Shown: piece after piece, positions 39,572-51,883 of the stretch
How the letters are laid out: every line of letters starts with the position of its first letter
Numbering within the stretch: the stretch's first letter is position 1
Assembly: GCA_964035545.1 (NCBI GenBank)
Contig: OZ037772.1
Location: 1,968,501-2,032,500 of the forward strand
Direction of reading: 5' to 3'
Length of the DNA stretch: 64,000 nt
Source: Bugula neritina
Taxonomy: Eukaryota; Bryozoa; Gymnolaemata; Cheilostomatida; Bugulidae
Program-made: the position numbers and the translations under genes
The notes under the pieces: generated by a model
Databases searched by the model: none
What the model was told of the DNA's origin: nothing
Seen by the model: the letters and a program-made list of their open reading frames with translations, nothing else

Positions 39572-39936
39572 CACCTTATTTTTGCACCATATTCTACATT
39601 ATTCTACCTTATTCTTACACCATTTTCTACCTTATCCTTACACCATGCATATTCTACATTATTCTTACACCATATTTTACCTTATTCTTACACCATATTC
39701 TACATTATTCTTACACCATATTTTACCTTATTCTTACACCATATTCTACTTTATTCTTACACCATATTCTACCTTATCCTTACACCATATTCTACCTTAT
39801 CCTTACACCATATTCTACATTATTCTTACACCATATTCTACATTATTCTTACACCATATTCTACATTATCCTTACACCACATTCTACATTATTCTTACAC
39901 CATATTCTACATTATTCTTACACCATATTTTATTTA
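39572..39936. repeat. 23-bp tandem array, right part
   Basis: About 16 copies of a 23-bp unit of the ATTCTTACACCATATTCTACA type with T/C variants. Because 23 is not divisible by three, the frames through it cycle with a 69-bp period. These are not genes. Confidence 0.93.
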
Positions 39937-40186
39937 AGTGTTGGATGCTTGGGGAAATCCACCCACTGGATTTTATGGGTTTTTAGTGTATAAGTGCTTT
40001 CTGACTCTCATCAGTTTGTATAATACAAGAACCCAGGAGAATCACTGAATTGGTATAACATAGAGATATGTTCATCAGAAATGTACATGATGTAGCAGTG
40101 CAGCCCAATGAAATCATTCTAGAAAGTTAAATGATGTTCTTTTAGACATTGCTCTGTAGAACTCAGAGTGAGCATGTGACATCCAG

Positions 40187-43100
40187 GTTCCGAGTGTATT
40201 ACTATCAGTGGTGGAGAGGAAGAAGGTTGTTGGTGTACAGGGGGTACTCACTACTACAACCGAGCTTGTGTACCTGACATGACTAGTAAGTGTGTATCTA
40301 CAGACAAGCAGACTGACTGACTGACTGACTGACTGACTGACTGGACAGACTGACAGGTAAACAGATAGGTAAATATCGATCACATATATAGTGAAGCTAC
40401 CAACTGAGACCTAGACTGTGTTTTGATTTAGCATATACTGGTATATGATATCTTTCTAAAATGTGTTTACAGTTTACTGTACAAAGTATAGTTCCATCAG
40501 ATGGACTCACTCTACTCATGTGTAAGACTCATCAAGAATGCCTACCCAATCAGATCTGTGTTAACGAGGTGTGCACACTGACGTGTAAAAGTGACCCTGA
40601 GTGTGCATCCAACCAGGTTAGATACTGCCTACATGTCTCTATCCTAGCAGCTAATTGCACGACCATATATGGAAGTATGCAATTGTATGCCCAGTATTTA
40701 TCTCTGTGGCCATATATGGTAACGAATGTCTTTGTGCATGTCCATATTTGGCAATATGTATCTGCGTGACCATATATGGTATGAAAATATTTTATGATGA
40801 ACTGTTTCTATGATGCATGTAGCTGTATGCGTTTATATGACCATATTATATAACAGCAATATGGATGACAGTTGATGAATGTATGCATTTCTATGACCTT
40901 ATAGCTGTATATTTCTTCATGACTGTATTTAGTAGTAAACTATCTCTTTGTTCATGATATAATATCTATTAGGCAGATTTTCTATTACACATCAGGTCTA
41001 CTCTGACAGTAGCCTGTATACATATAGATATCATTTACTGACTGGATGTTTTTCCTAACATTTCCCATAGCTTTTTTCGTGGCTCGAACCTATTATTTCG
41101 TGTTTACTAGGCAAACCCTCGAACCCCTAGACCATGTCTGCTGTATATTATATATTTATATGGGTGTCAGTGTGAAGTTCCGGTTTGTAGGAGAACCTGG
41201 TTTAATTGGACCACAGGGACTCAGTGGATGAGATGGAGAAGATGGAGCTCCTGGTTTACAGGTATTTCAAAAACTATTCTGAAACTCATACTTTTATTGT
41301 TCATTGTCTATGTATTCTCCACCATATTTTTACTAGAAGTAAACTTTAATTCAGTAATAAGTTAAAATAAATTGTTGTTTTGCATTGTACAGTTTATTAT
41401 TGCCTGAATCTTGTAATAAGAATATTGATTAGTTTTACAATATCAGAGTAGGGATGTTATTGGCTACTCTGTTCTGTTCTGCAGGGCTTCAGAGGAGACG
41501 AGGGGAAACGGGATTGCCCTGGAAAACCCGGACCTCAATGTCCAATGGAAGAGAGCCGGTCGACTGGGCTCAAGAGATTCCTCGGACCAGTCGGTGCTCC
41601 TGGTTATCCTGACCTGCAAGGACCGAGGTCGGTGAATAGTATCTTTGTGTGGCTCACTGCTTGTGTGGGAGTTGTCTCCTCTGAAATATTTGGAAGTGTA
41701 GCTTGAGTTCCTTGCCCTGTATTCTCAGTTAGCCACGCCTAGGTGTTTCACAGTTTATTACAGGGTTGGGGTAATTGTAATTTGTAATTGTAATTGGTTG
41801 TATTTAATTACATTTTTTCAAGTAATTGAATGTAATTTGTGATTGATGTATGAAAATGTAATTGTAATTGTAATTAATTACTTATCTAATGTAATTGATT
41901 TTAACAATTACTTTACAATATATATATATATATATATATGCTATATGCTGGGATTCCCCTCACAGATATGCTATATGCTGGAATTCCCCTCACAGCTATT
42001 CTATATGCTGGGGTTTCCCTCACAGATATCCTATATTCTGGGTTTCCCTCACAGCTAGTCTGCACTGAGACAGGGTGTAGGCTAAGTAATCAAATTGAAT
42101 CCCAGGAGTGATTGTTACTTCAACTGACAGGATTACTATATGTATGATAGTTACTCTGACTGGTTTCCATGGATCATTTTTACCATACTGTTTACCACAT
42201 GATGCATTGTCTGAGTAAAAACAAGGAAACAAAGAAATATACCAGAAATGTTGAGAAATTTTGTGTTCCAGAATTAATAAATGACCACTTGTAGTGCATA
42301 CTGGTGCTGCTTGGCTCATAGGACAAGCCGGACAAGCTGGAGAACCTGGTCTGCATGGCAGAAATGGAAAGACAGGAGAAACTGGACAAACTGGTATGCC
42401 TGGTCCAACTGGCTCAAGGGGATTCACAGGAGAACCCGGATCTGATGGAAGGTAATATTTGTGTTTCACTTTGCCCTATTCAGCTTCTTGGAACTTTTTA
42501 TCTCTTTTGTTTTTATAATTTGTTGTCAATTTTCTCAGAGACGGTTTACCTGGAGTACCGGGTGCTGATGGTAGACCTGGGGAGCAGGGCGATCAAGGAC
42601 CTCCTGGCCCCATGGGTTCAGTCGGAATCCCCGGTAACCAGGGACCTGAAGGTGCTCAAGGAGACAAGGGTGATAAGGCAGGAACATTCTTTATTCAGTT
42701 TTCTATTTATTTCAGTTCTCTGGTTTTCCACTAGTCAATCTTTTAGTTGTTTATTTGTTTTAGTTTATTTATGTTGATACTAGAGTTGCTTCAATGACAT
42801 CACATCATGTAATATATTACATAACAGTGCAGTATAATACACCATAATATAATATGTTATACAATACAATATTGTTACAGAAAATATAATTCACTAATAT
42901 CTCACAGCTAAGTTGTGTCTCCTAAATATATTCATTACTATAGGGGCCAGCTGGGCCACAGGGTGCTTCTGGACCAACTGGATTGTCCGGGCCAACTGGT
43001 CCTCGGGGACCCCACGGAGCTTCTGGGAATTCCCGGCGAACAAGGACCTAAAGGTATGAATGAAGTTGAACCAATCTTTGTTCTTAGTTATTAGCCATCA

Positions 43101-45672
43101 ACAGAATCTTGACTCTAAGAGTTATCCTTCTTGGTAAGAAGGTAAGGCAACTCCTAACTCATGATAATATGAATATCATCTGTAAGACCCACTGGTTTCC
43201 AGGGACCGCAGGGATTCCCCGGAGCTCCCGGTATTGATGGTGAAAGGGGAGATGTTGGACCAGTGGGTATTGCTGGACCACCTGGGCTACGGGGTGCAGA
43301 CGGCAAACAAGGAATAACTGGTTCTCCTGGTGCTATGGGTGCTATGGGACCACCTGTACCTGATGGTGCTAAGGTAAACACTTACACTGCTAACAGGTTA
43401 TTGTTACTCATCTTGTTAGTTTAGTGGTAATAAACCAATAGTCTGTATTTCTAGGGTGAACAAGGGAGAGATGGGGAAATGGGTAGTCCTGGCAGACCTG
43501 GACCTCCTGGACTTCCTGGTGAAGCCCCAGTATTTGGTTAGTTATTAGCAAAACCAAGTTATTGTTCATTACTTGTATCTTTTTCATTCTCTTTCAACTG
43601 TGTATTGGTAATATTTTGGGAATTTCATCCATAGCCTGTGATTGAAGCTTTTATTTTATTCTACCATGGGTTATGTTAGGTGCTCCCCTATGATGATGAG
43701 TGCAATGATGTCCAACGGTAAAGGTGTACAAGCTGATGATGCAGGCGCCAACAATGAGCTTTATAATATGTACCTCAGTGAGTAATGGCCATGATGTGCT
43801 TTGATGTTGCCCGATTTGTAGCGGAAAAGATGTTTTAAATGCTGTTTCGGAACTCAAACGAAAGACTCGTTTCAAATTGTGTGTATGTTTTTGCAAATGA
43901 ACAATTTTATAATTAACTGTTGGAAACTATTGTAATAAAAATATAGACAGCTGTTATAATGTATTTCTCCTCCTAGCATTGATGATTGACATTCTTGTTT
44001 GATGAGTCACCTATTTAGTTCGCTTCTTCAGTCAAATGTTGCTACATTCTGACATATTATATAACGTTGGTTTTATTGCTGTTAGCTTACATTACTACTT
44101 CCACCTTATTTCTCTAGAAACAAAAGTAAGGGACGGGTCCAAAGACAGCCCTGTTAGGGACTGTAGAGAACTCTTCACTGAAAACCCAGAGTTCAAGAGT
44201 GGAACTTATTGGGTGAGAGAAGATACTGATATGTTTCTTTTTTTCTCTGCTCAGAAGAAATCCGTATCCAAGTCTTACGACTGAAATTCTGTGAACATGT
44301 TTTATATTCTGCAATTACTATTCCTGAGATGTCAATATAATGTCATGCGAAGTTTCCACAGATATTTAATGATTTGTTGTTTAGGAAGAAGAGTTTTCCC
44401 ATAAGTTGCCTGTATTACATAATTCTGTAGATTCAACAGCTGAACATGTTTTAGTAGTTTTATTTGATATTAGCATTATGTTAGTGTGAGATAGAGAAGT
44501 TGTATTCTCTATTGTTTGTTGTCAGGTGGATCCAGATGGTGGCTCCATAGCCAATGCTATCCAGGCTTACTGTCGCAAGGAAATGAAGAGCACTTGCATC
44601 AATGCCAAGACCTCCGAGTTTGCCACCAAATCGTACGTCACACAGCAGCTAGATAATCAGCCATTTGTTGCTAAACACATGGGAACAACAATTGTGAGTG
44701 TTTATCTTGCATCAACGATGACTTTCTCAGTAATACTTGAGAATATTTAAAAGTTTTATGTTGAGAATTGTCGCTATAGTAACATGTTGGTTTATTGTAT
44801 GGATTGTAGTTTGAGTATCAGGCAGAGTCTTCCCAACTCAACTTCTTTCGAATTCATTCTGAGAGAGCAAAGCAAACCCTGACTGACAGGTAATAGTCAC
44901 TGCTAACAGCTTATCAAATAGTCACTAGTCGCTAGTCACCAGATATTAGTCCTCTACTATGTTGCTAGTCACTTGATAATCTGAACAATCACTGGCTTCT
45001 TCTTAAGCTGAGCAAGTTGTTGGTATGACTATTCCTTTTACTGATTGTAGATGTATAAACTCAGTAGCAGTAGAAGACGCATGTGGTAGGAAGAATAAGT
45101 CAGACATTTTATATACAGCTGGTGATAAAGAATACACAGCAACAGATAGCAGGTTTCAATATTCCGTGCTGCAGGATGATTGCAAGGTATGTAAATCTAA
45201 CCTGTATAATGTTAATCTGACCTGTATAGTGTAAATAAGACCTATATACTGTAAATCTGACGTATATAATGTAAATCTGACCTATATAGTGTAAATTTGA
45301 CTTATATAGTGTAAATCTGACCTATATAGTGTAAATCTAATCTATATAGTGTAAATTCTACCTACATATGAACATGATTGCGATAGTTGCATCTTTTTTT
45401 CTATTAAGATACAATATAGCTTGCCTTTGAGGCTTTTTAACAACTACTAATGAGTTCAACCTAAAAGCACTTTGATTTCTGTGCAAGTTTAGAGTTTTGA
45501 GTTTGCTCTCTGCCATTTTGTAGTATTCCAAATACTATCAGAAGCTCAGACGGTGATTGAGATTGACACCAAGACCACCACTCACTTGTCTATTATTGAC
45601 ATAGCTCCTGGTGACATCAGGACCACCCACAAAGAGTTTGAGGTTCAGCTTGGAGAAGTCTGCTTTTCATAG
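40187..45672 (+). CDS. fibrillar collagen gene, damaged triple helix, clean C-propeptide
   Basis: Exons: 40187-40285 (Cys-rich, vWC-like [15 protein letters not shown]), 40473-40616 (EB-like, C[17 protein letters not shown]), Gly-X-Y exons 41191-41261, 41485-41627, 42322-42451, 42539-42677, 42944-43053, 43203-43373, 43455-43536, then 43680-43777, 44118-44212, 44526-44693, 44810-44889, 45051-45186 and 45550-45672 (TAG). The last five exons join in perfect phase and give a COLFI domain (SGTYWVDPDGG, six or seven Cys, [18 protein letters not shown]). It trimerises procollagen in the ER before secretion to the matrix. The helix is short and damaged: TGA at 41229-41231, several Gly replaced, one-base shifts at about 43024 and 43689, some out-of-phase joins and a GC donor at 42678. 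It could be a pseudogene, a short collagen with consensus errors, or a model lacking exons. Start codon not found. Confidence 0.75.
40311..40343. repeat. (GACT)n tetranucleotide run
   Basis: About eight GACT units in the collagen gene's first recognised intron. Confidence 0.95.
41919..42056. repeat. TA run plus four copies of a ~31-bp repeat
   Basis: A short TA run is followed by four diverging copies containing CTATATGCTGGGATTCCCCTC, in a collagen intron. An ATTGTAATT-type cryptic repeat lies just before it (about 41761-41890). Confidence 0.88.
45187..45365. repeat. 20-bp tandem array starting at a splice donor
   Basis: About nine copies of a unit like GTAAATCTGACCTATATAGT, beginning at the donor of the collagen exon 45051-45186. 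Several units look like weak donors themselves (GTAAAT). Confidence 0.85.
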
Positions 45673-45833
45673 ACTCATATCTAACAACAGTTTTATTTGG
45701 CTGATTTGTAAGACTGTCCCTGATTAGATAATTAGTGGCCTATCAGAGAATGCAATCAATGTTTGGTTGGCTGAGACCAGCAGTCTGATTTTTATATATA
45801 ACCTAATTGTAAATGAAAGATTTGATTACTCTA

Positions 45834-45839
45834 AATAAA
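45834..45839 (+). terminator. AATAAA poly(A) signal, collagen gene
   Basis: AATAAA 162 bp after the collagen stop codon. Confidence 0.5.
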
Positions 45840-46885
45840 TTTATCCGAGACTTCCAAGGCAGTGATGGTGATTTTTGTACATATAAATTTGAAGAAGTCT
45901 AGCTATAGGGTTTATACTGTTTTTTAATTATTACACCATAACCTGAGATTGTGAGTAGTGATTCTAGAATGAGATAGGGAGGGTGTTATGCCCCTCCCTG
46001 TGATTTATATATTTAGAAACTGTTGTTGATTTAGTAATTCTGTTGGTGCTACATTTTTGAATTTATTTAATCCAATCATTTCTCTAATATTCAAAATATA
46101 TTTTACCATACAGCACTACACAACTTATTTCTCAGCTTGTAGATTTCATCATCAAAATTATTGCAGTTTTCAGATCTGATTATTTAACCTATTCATCCTG
46201 AAATTCGACATTGTTAGTTTAAAATGGAATTTAACATATATTTTAGTTACTTAGTTCCAACTGTGTTGACCATATCAACATTTTAAATTTTACTTTGGCT
46301 GCTATGAAGTATATAAGCAAATGGCATTAAGTTATTAATATATAATAAGGTTTGCAAAGACTTAATATACCAAGCAACTGTGACAAGACATGACAATAAC
46401 TCCAGCCAATCATACATAGGACTTTGTTCAACTACCTTCAAAACCAGACTCAACAACCATAAAGCCTCTTTCCTACATGCAGATAAAGCCAACAGCACAC
46501 AACTCAGCAGACACATCCGGGATTTAGAACAAAAATAACACGAAATTCAGCCTTATAAAATGGATAATTTTAAAATTTTGTAAATCTTACTAAAACCTAA
46601 TCAACAGATGTAACTTATGTAGCTATGAGAAATAATTAATTTTTAAACAACCGGAGTTATCCACTCTCAACAAACGCAAAGAGTGAAGTGTGAAAATTCC
46701 ATGCTAGTGACCTGCCACACACAGTACGTGTGTTGCGAGTGCAAATTATTATTAGCAAATGATGTTAGCGTTAAACTTTACTGCTTGCCTACAGATGTTT
46801 GTTTTTAAACAGCGTCACCGGGCAAAGTAATTTGGATATTATAAAAGCGGAAATGTAAAATATATAAAACTGTTTTAATTCAGCT
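45840..46885. other. no gene seen between collagen gene and 17-bp satellite
   Basis: AT-rich. A minus-strand open frame at 46283-46516 has no supporting signals. Confidence 0.4.
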
Positions 46886-48818
46886 CAGTATATTACGTTA
46901 TACAGTATATTATGTTATACAGTATATTATGTTATACAGTATATTATGTTATACAGTATATTATGTTATACAGTATACTATGTTATACAGTATATTATGT
47001 TATACAGTATATTATGTTATACAGTATACTATGTTATACAGTATACTATGTTATACAGTATATTATGTTATACAGTATATTATGTTATACAGTATATTAT
47101 GTTATACAGTATATTATGTTATACAGTATACTATGTTATGCAGTATATTATGTTATACAGTATATTATGTTATACAGTATATTATGTTATACAGTATATT
47201 ATGTTATACAGTATATTATGTTATACAGTATATTATGTTATATAGTATACTATGTTATACAGTATATTATGTTATACATTATATTATGTTATACAGTATA
47301 TTATGTTATACATTATATTATGTTATACAGTATATTATGTCATACAGTATATTATGTTATACAGTATATTATGTTATACAGTATATTATGTTATACAGTA
47401 TATTATGTTATACAGTATACTATGTTATACGGTATATTATGTTATACAGTATATTATGTTATACAATATATTATGTTATACAGTATATTATGTTATACAG
47501 TATATTATGTTATACAGTATATTATGTTATACAGTATATTATGTTATATAGTATACTATGTTATACAGTATACTATGTTATACAGTATACTATGTTATGC
47601 AGTATATTATGTTATACAGTATATTATGTTATACAGTATATTATGTTATACAGTATATTATGTTATACAGTATATTATGTTATACAGTATACTATGTTAT
47701 ACAGTATACTATGTTATACAGTATATTATGTTATACAGTATTTTATGTTATACAGTATACTATGTTATACAGTATATTATGTTATACAGTATACTATGTT
47801 ATACAGTATACTATGTTATACAGTATATTATGTTATACAGTATATTATGTTATACAGTATATTATGTTATACAGTATATTATGTTATACAGTATATTATG
47901 TTATACAGTATATTATGTTATACAGTATATTATGTTATACAGTATACTATGTCATACAGTATACTATGTTATACAGTATATTATGTTATACAGTATATTA
48001 TGTTATACAGTATACTATGTTATGCAGTATACTATGTCATACAGTATACTATGTTATACAGTATATTATGTTATACAGTATATTATGTTATACAGTATAC
48101 TATGTTATGCAGTATATTATGTTATACAGTATACTATGTTATACAGTATAATATGTTACACAGTATACTATGTTACACAGTATATTATGTTATACAGTAT
48201 ATTATGTTATACAGTATACTAAGTTATACAGCATATTATGTTATACAGTATATTATGTTATACAGTATATTATGTTATACAGTATACTATGTTATGCAGT
48301 ATATTATGTTATACAGTATATTATGTTATACAGTAAACTATGTTATACAGTATACTATGTTATACAGTATACTATGTTATACAGTATACTATGTTATACA
48401 GTATATTATGTTATACAGTATATTATGTTATACAGTATACTATGTTATACAGTATATTATGTTATACAGTATATTATGTTATACAGTATATATACTATGT
48501 TATACAGTATATTATGTTATACAGTATATTATGTTATAAAGTATATTATGTTATACAGTATACTATGTTATACAGTATATTATGTTATACAGTATATTAT
48601 GTTATACAGTATATTATGTTATACAGTATATATACTATGTTATACAGTATATTATGTTATACAGTATTTTATGTTATACAGTATACTATGTTATACATCA
48701 GTATATTATGTTATACAGTATTTTATGTTATACAGTATACTATGTTATACAGTATACTATGTTATACAGTATACTATGTTATACAGTATATTATGTTATA
48801 CAGTATATTATGTTATAT
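46886..48818. repeat. 17-bp satellite array, ~114 copies
   Basis: Tandem TATATTATGTTATACAG units, mostly identical with single C/T and A/G variants and a few length variants (about 48490, 48630, 48700). All plus-strand frames stay open because the unit lacks in-frame stops over its 51-bp reading period. The resulting Ile/Leu/Tyr/Cys/Val peptides are by-products. Confidence 0.98.
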
Positions 48819-48924
48819 TAATCAACATACAAATGAGATGCTCTTGTCAGTCTATCATTATACACTGGAACTGGGTTACTCTCTCACCTCCCCTCACCTT
48901 AGCTCAGCTAGACCAGATCTTCCC

Positions 48925-49460
48925 AAGTGATGAATTTGGGCTTTTTTAGGGAAGATTTTTTTTTTCTAAAAATTTCTAAGTTTGTTACCAGCTCTTTGAG
49001 CTCTTGCCTTGTTTTCAATATTACATGTACTGCATATGTATAACTATAACTCCTTCATTTTATGTAGTTCATTTATTTATCTACACTACACTCTACAATC
49101 TAAGTTTACTTCTACATTCATGTGTCTAATATTCACTCTACTTTAGCTGCTACCCCTCCTACTACGAATGAAGGTTCAGAAGTTTGAATTGGAAGCAAAA
49201 CCAACAGGAAGTTTAAGCAGCAATGCAAGCTCATTTCTATAAACTATACACACTGCATACATACAGTGGATATATTTCCTGTGTTCCAGTACAATCATCA
49301 CATCATCACTCTTCATTATAGCAGCATCAATCCTTTCAAAGCTGAACTCAAGTTGTGACCTTGACATAATTCTATGATACAACTATCCTCACACTCAATA
49401 AGTTATTAGAAAAAGAACCTGTTCCAGAGATATCTTTCAAAAAGCATTTCTGCGAATATC
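48925..49460 (-). mobile_element. truncated hAT-type MITE, third copy
   Basis: The minus strand matches the interior of the MITE at 56159-56802 in order, including CTACTACGAATG next to CTGCTACCCCTCC, and TTCAGCTTTGAAAG near 49340. The end with the CAGTGG terminal repeat is missing, so it abuts the 17-bp array without a clean boundary. Confidence 0.75.
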
Positions 49461-50269
49461 CTTAAACTTTTAACGTTATTTCAACAGTATTTCCCTGAGC
49501 TACCTTCATAAGAGAGTTACATGAGAGTGTCATTGAGCTGGTTTGCAGTGAAGGATGATTTGCTGAATTCTGTGTTTCCACAAGCAAACTCTACCCACCC
49601 ATTGCTGACAATTTACACCATAACAGTTTCAGCACCACGTTTTTATATAAGGTAGGATGGGCTTAATATATGCTAATGGTTAGGAATCAGCAAAAAAACT
49701 GCCTTGACCTGCAAAGTGGCCTACAATGTGCAACTTGTCAAAAACCAAGTCAAACTTAAGCAAGCTGACACAATGTCATCAGCTGCAGCCATCATATTAA
49801 TAATTGAACTGCTCTGCGCTTTTTACATGCACAATATAATAATGATAAAGAGACAAAGATTTTGTAAGGATTTTGTTACTAAAGGGGATATTGACATTAT
49901 GGGTATATTTGTAATTTGAAAATATACATTCTAAATTAGCTCAATTGAAAAATATGTACACTTGGTGCCCTGTATAATTTTTCAAAATTCAACTTAAGAG
50001 TTGTCTGTCTTCGACAGTACAATATAGCGCTCCGCTCACTGAACGCAACATTTCTTTCACATGATTATTATAGAGCCGACCTTTGTAGTTGAGTGACGTA
50101 TTATAATCCTTCTGCGCGTAGAACTTCCTCGTTATTTTGGTTTTATTGTGCCTCATCTTAGTTACTAGTTACTAAGTGCCTGACCAGTTTAGTGACTGAC
50201 ACTATTGACTCACGTGAGGTGAGAACATTTTGAGTCATCTTATCATTTCTCAAATTGATCAGGTACTTT
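49461..50269. other. no gene recognised
   Basis: The open frame at 49704-49919 has no splice or domain support. A GC-richer stretch at about 50010-50230 could be regulatory but has no diagnostic motif. Confidence 0.35.
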
Positions 50270-51360
50270 AATACTTACAGTTAGATTTACTATTACTATT
50301 ACAGTATTAGTATTTAGTATAAGTATTTAGTATTTTAGATTTATTTTTACTTTTAGTTTTAGTTTTACTTTTACTTTTAGCATTTAAGTTTAAGTGTAAG
50401 TCTAGGGTTATAAGTATAACTTATATAGTATATAATATAAGATTAAGTTAAAGGCTAAGGAATATAAATTATAAGTTATATAAATTAAAATACTTGTACT
50501 TATAGTTATAATATTAATTAAATAATATTAATTGTTTCTCTTTGAGTCTTTAACTTGAAATTTACAATAGTAATACCATAGCCCATAGTCATATGATTAT
50601 GATCGATAATTAATTAATTATAATCATAATGATTAATCAAATAATATAAATATGATTGTATTAATTATTTATTGATATTAAATTATTTATTATTATAATA
50701 AATTTAATCGACTTCAAGCTTGGGTTCAAGTTTTAATAGTAATACTGAAAAATTGATCTACTAGTACTAAACTACTACTAGTAGTAGTAGTAGTACTAGT
50801 ACTTGTAGTGCGATTACAGATTACTATTACTTAGTATTACTATTAGTCTATTAGTATTACATGTACTATTAGATTACTATTAGGATTGCTATTCGATTTA
50901 GTGTTGGTATAACTATAAGAATTGAGAGTAAGTATTTCACTTTCACACTATTTTATTAATATTTGCATTAACTTTGAGTATTACTATTAGTAATCACAAT
51001 TAGTATTGATATTACATTTGCTATTACTACTACTATTACTATTAGTGTTGTTGTATGAGTAATTACTAATTAGTATTAGTATTTTTTACTCATTCCATTA
51101 CATTTACTATAAGTATAACTATAAAGTGTAAGTTACTATTACTGCTCTACTATAACTATTAGTATTAGATTTAGTGTTACAGTTGGTCTTACTGCCAGGT
51201 CCGCTACCATCATTAGATTTATTTCTAATGATAGTCTTGGTGATTATCACCCAATATTATCATTATCAGCATGAGCATAGCTTGACTTTGTTAAGTCAAC
51301 ATTTAACAAGTTATACTTGTAATAATTTTATTATAACCAGTGAATCACTTACCTTTACTT
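50270..51360. repeat. low-complexity AGTATT/ACTATT-type region
   Basis: Irregular mixture of TTAGTATTACTATTAG-type words and a TAGTAG core (about 50757-50805), comparable with 8.3-10.35 kb. Confidence 0.75.
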
Positions 51361-51605
51361 TGTGAATTTATGATTGTAACACTGAAAAATATTATCATAA
51401 TTATAATTGCAAATTTTTGAATTAATGTTACACTTACTCAATTTGAATATCAGGATATCTTACCACTGGCACTAGCCAGTTTTCAATCACAATGCATAGT
51501 GATCACTGCATGTGATACATTGTCATACCCTGCACATTCCAATGCACTGCCCTTCTCTATTCATTGCGAATAGCATATTTATTTGGCTTATATTATTTTA
51601 CTCAG

Positions 51606-51878
51606 CCTAGGGCCACACAGTGCGAAAATTGAAATCACAAGTAGCAAAGGCGTCCACTGTAGCATCAGTGATGCGTGATAAATAAAGCTTTCTTTTTTAA
51701 ATCGCACTCGCTTGCAATAAAACGCAATTTACTGGAATGTAGCACTAAAATAAAGAAATTGGGCTCGCTGAATAACTACCAGTCAATTAGGTGACCACGA
51801 CAGAGACGATTCCGCACTTGCGCACAGTGGACACCTTTGCTACTTGTGATTTCAATTTTCGCACCGTGTGGCCCTAGG
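51606..51878. mobile_element. 273-bp MITE with ~55-bp terminal inverted repeats
   Basis: Left end CCTAGGGCCACACAGTGCGA and right end are inverted repeats over about 55 bp with two differences. Both ends are flanked by CTCAG (51601-51605 and 51879-51883), a likely 5-bp target duplication. The interior of about 160 bp codes for nothing. The transposase superfamily is not identified. Confidence 0.88.
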
Positions 51879-51883
51879 CTCAG

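Noticed and set aside
41229-41231. Selenocysteine at the TGA in the collagen helix
   Set aside because: The residue sits in a Gly-X-Y repeat where CGA to TGA mutation is the ordinary explanation; no SECIS element was looked for successfully.
46912-48949. Long overlapping plus-strand open frames up to 536 codons
   Set aside because: They only read the 17-bp satellite, which happens to lack stops in all three frames.
49704-49919. Small plus-strand gene
   Set aside because: No splice sites, domain or composition support; it lies among repeats.
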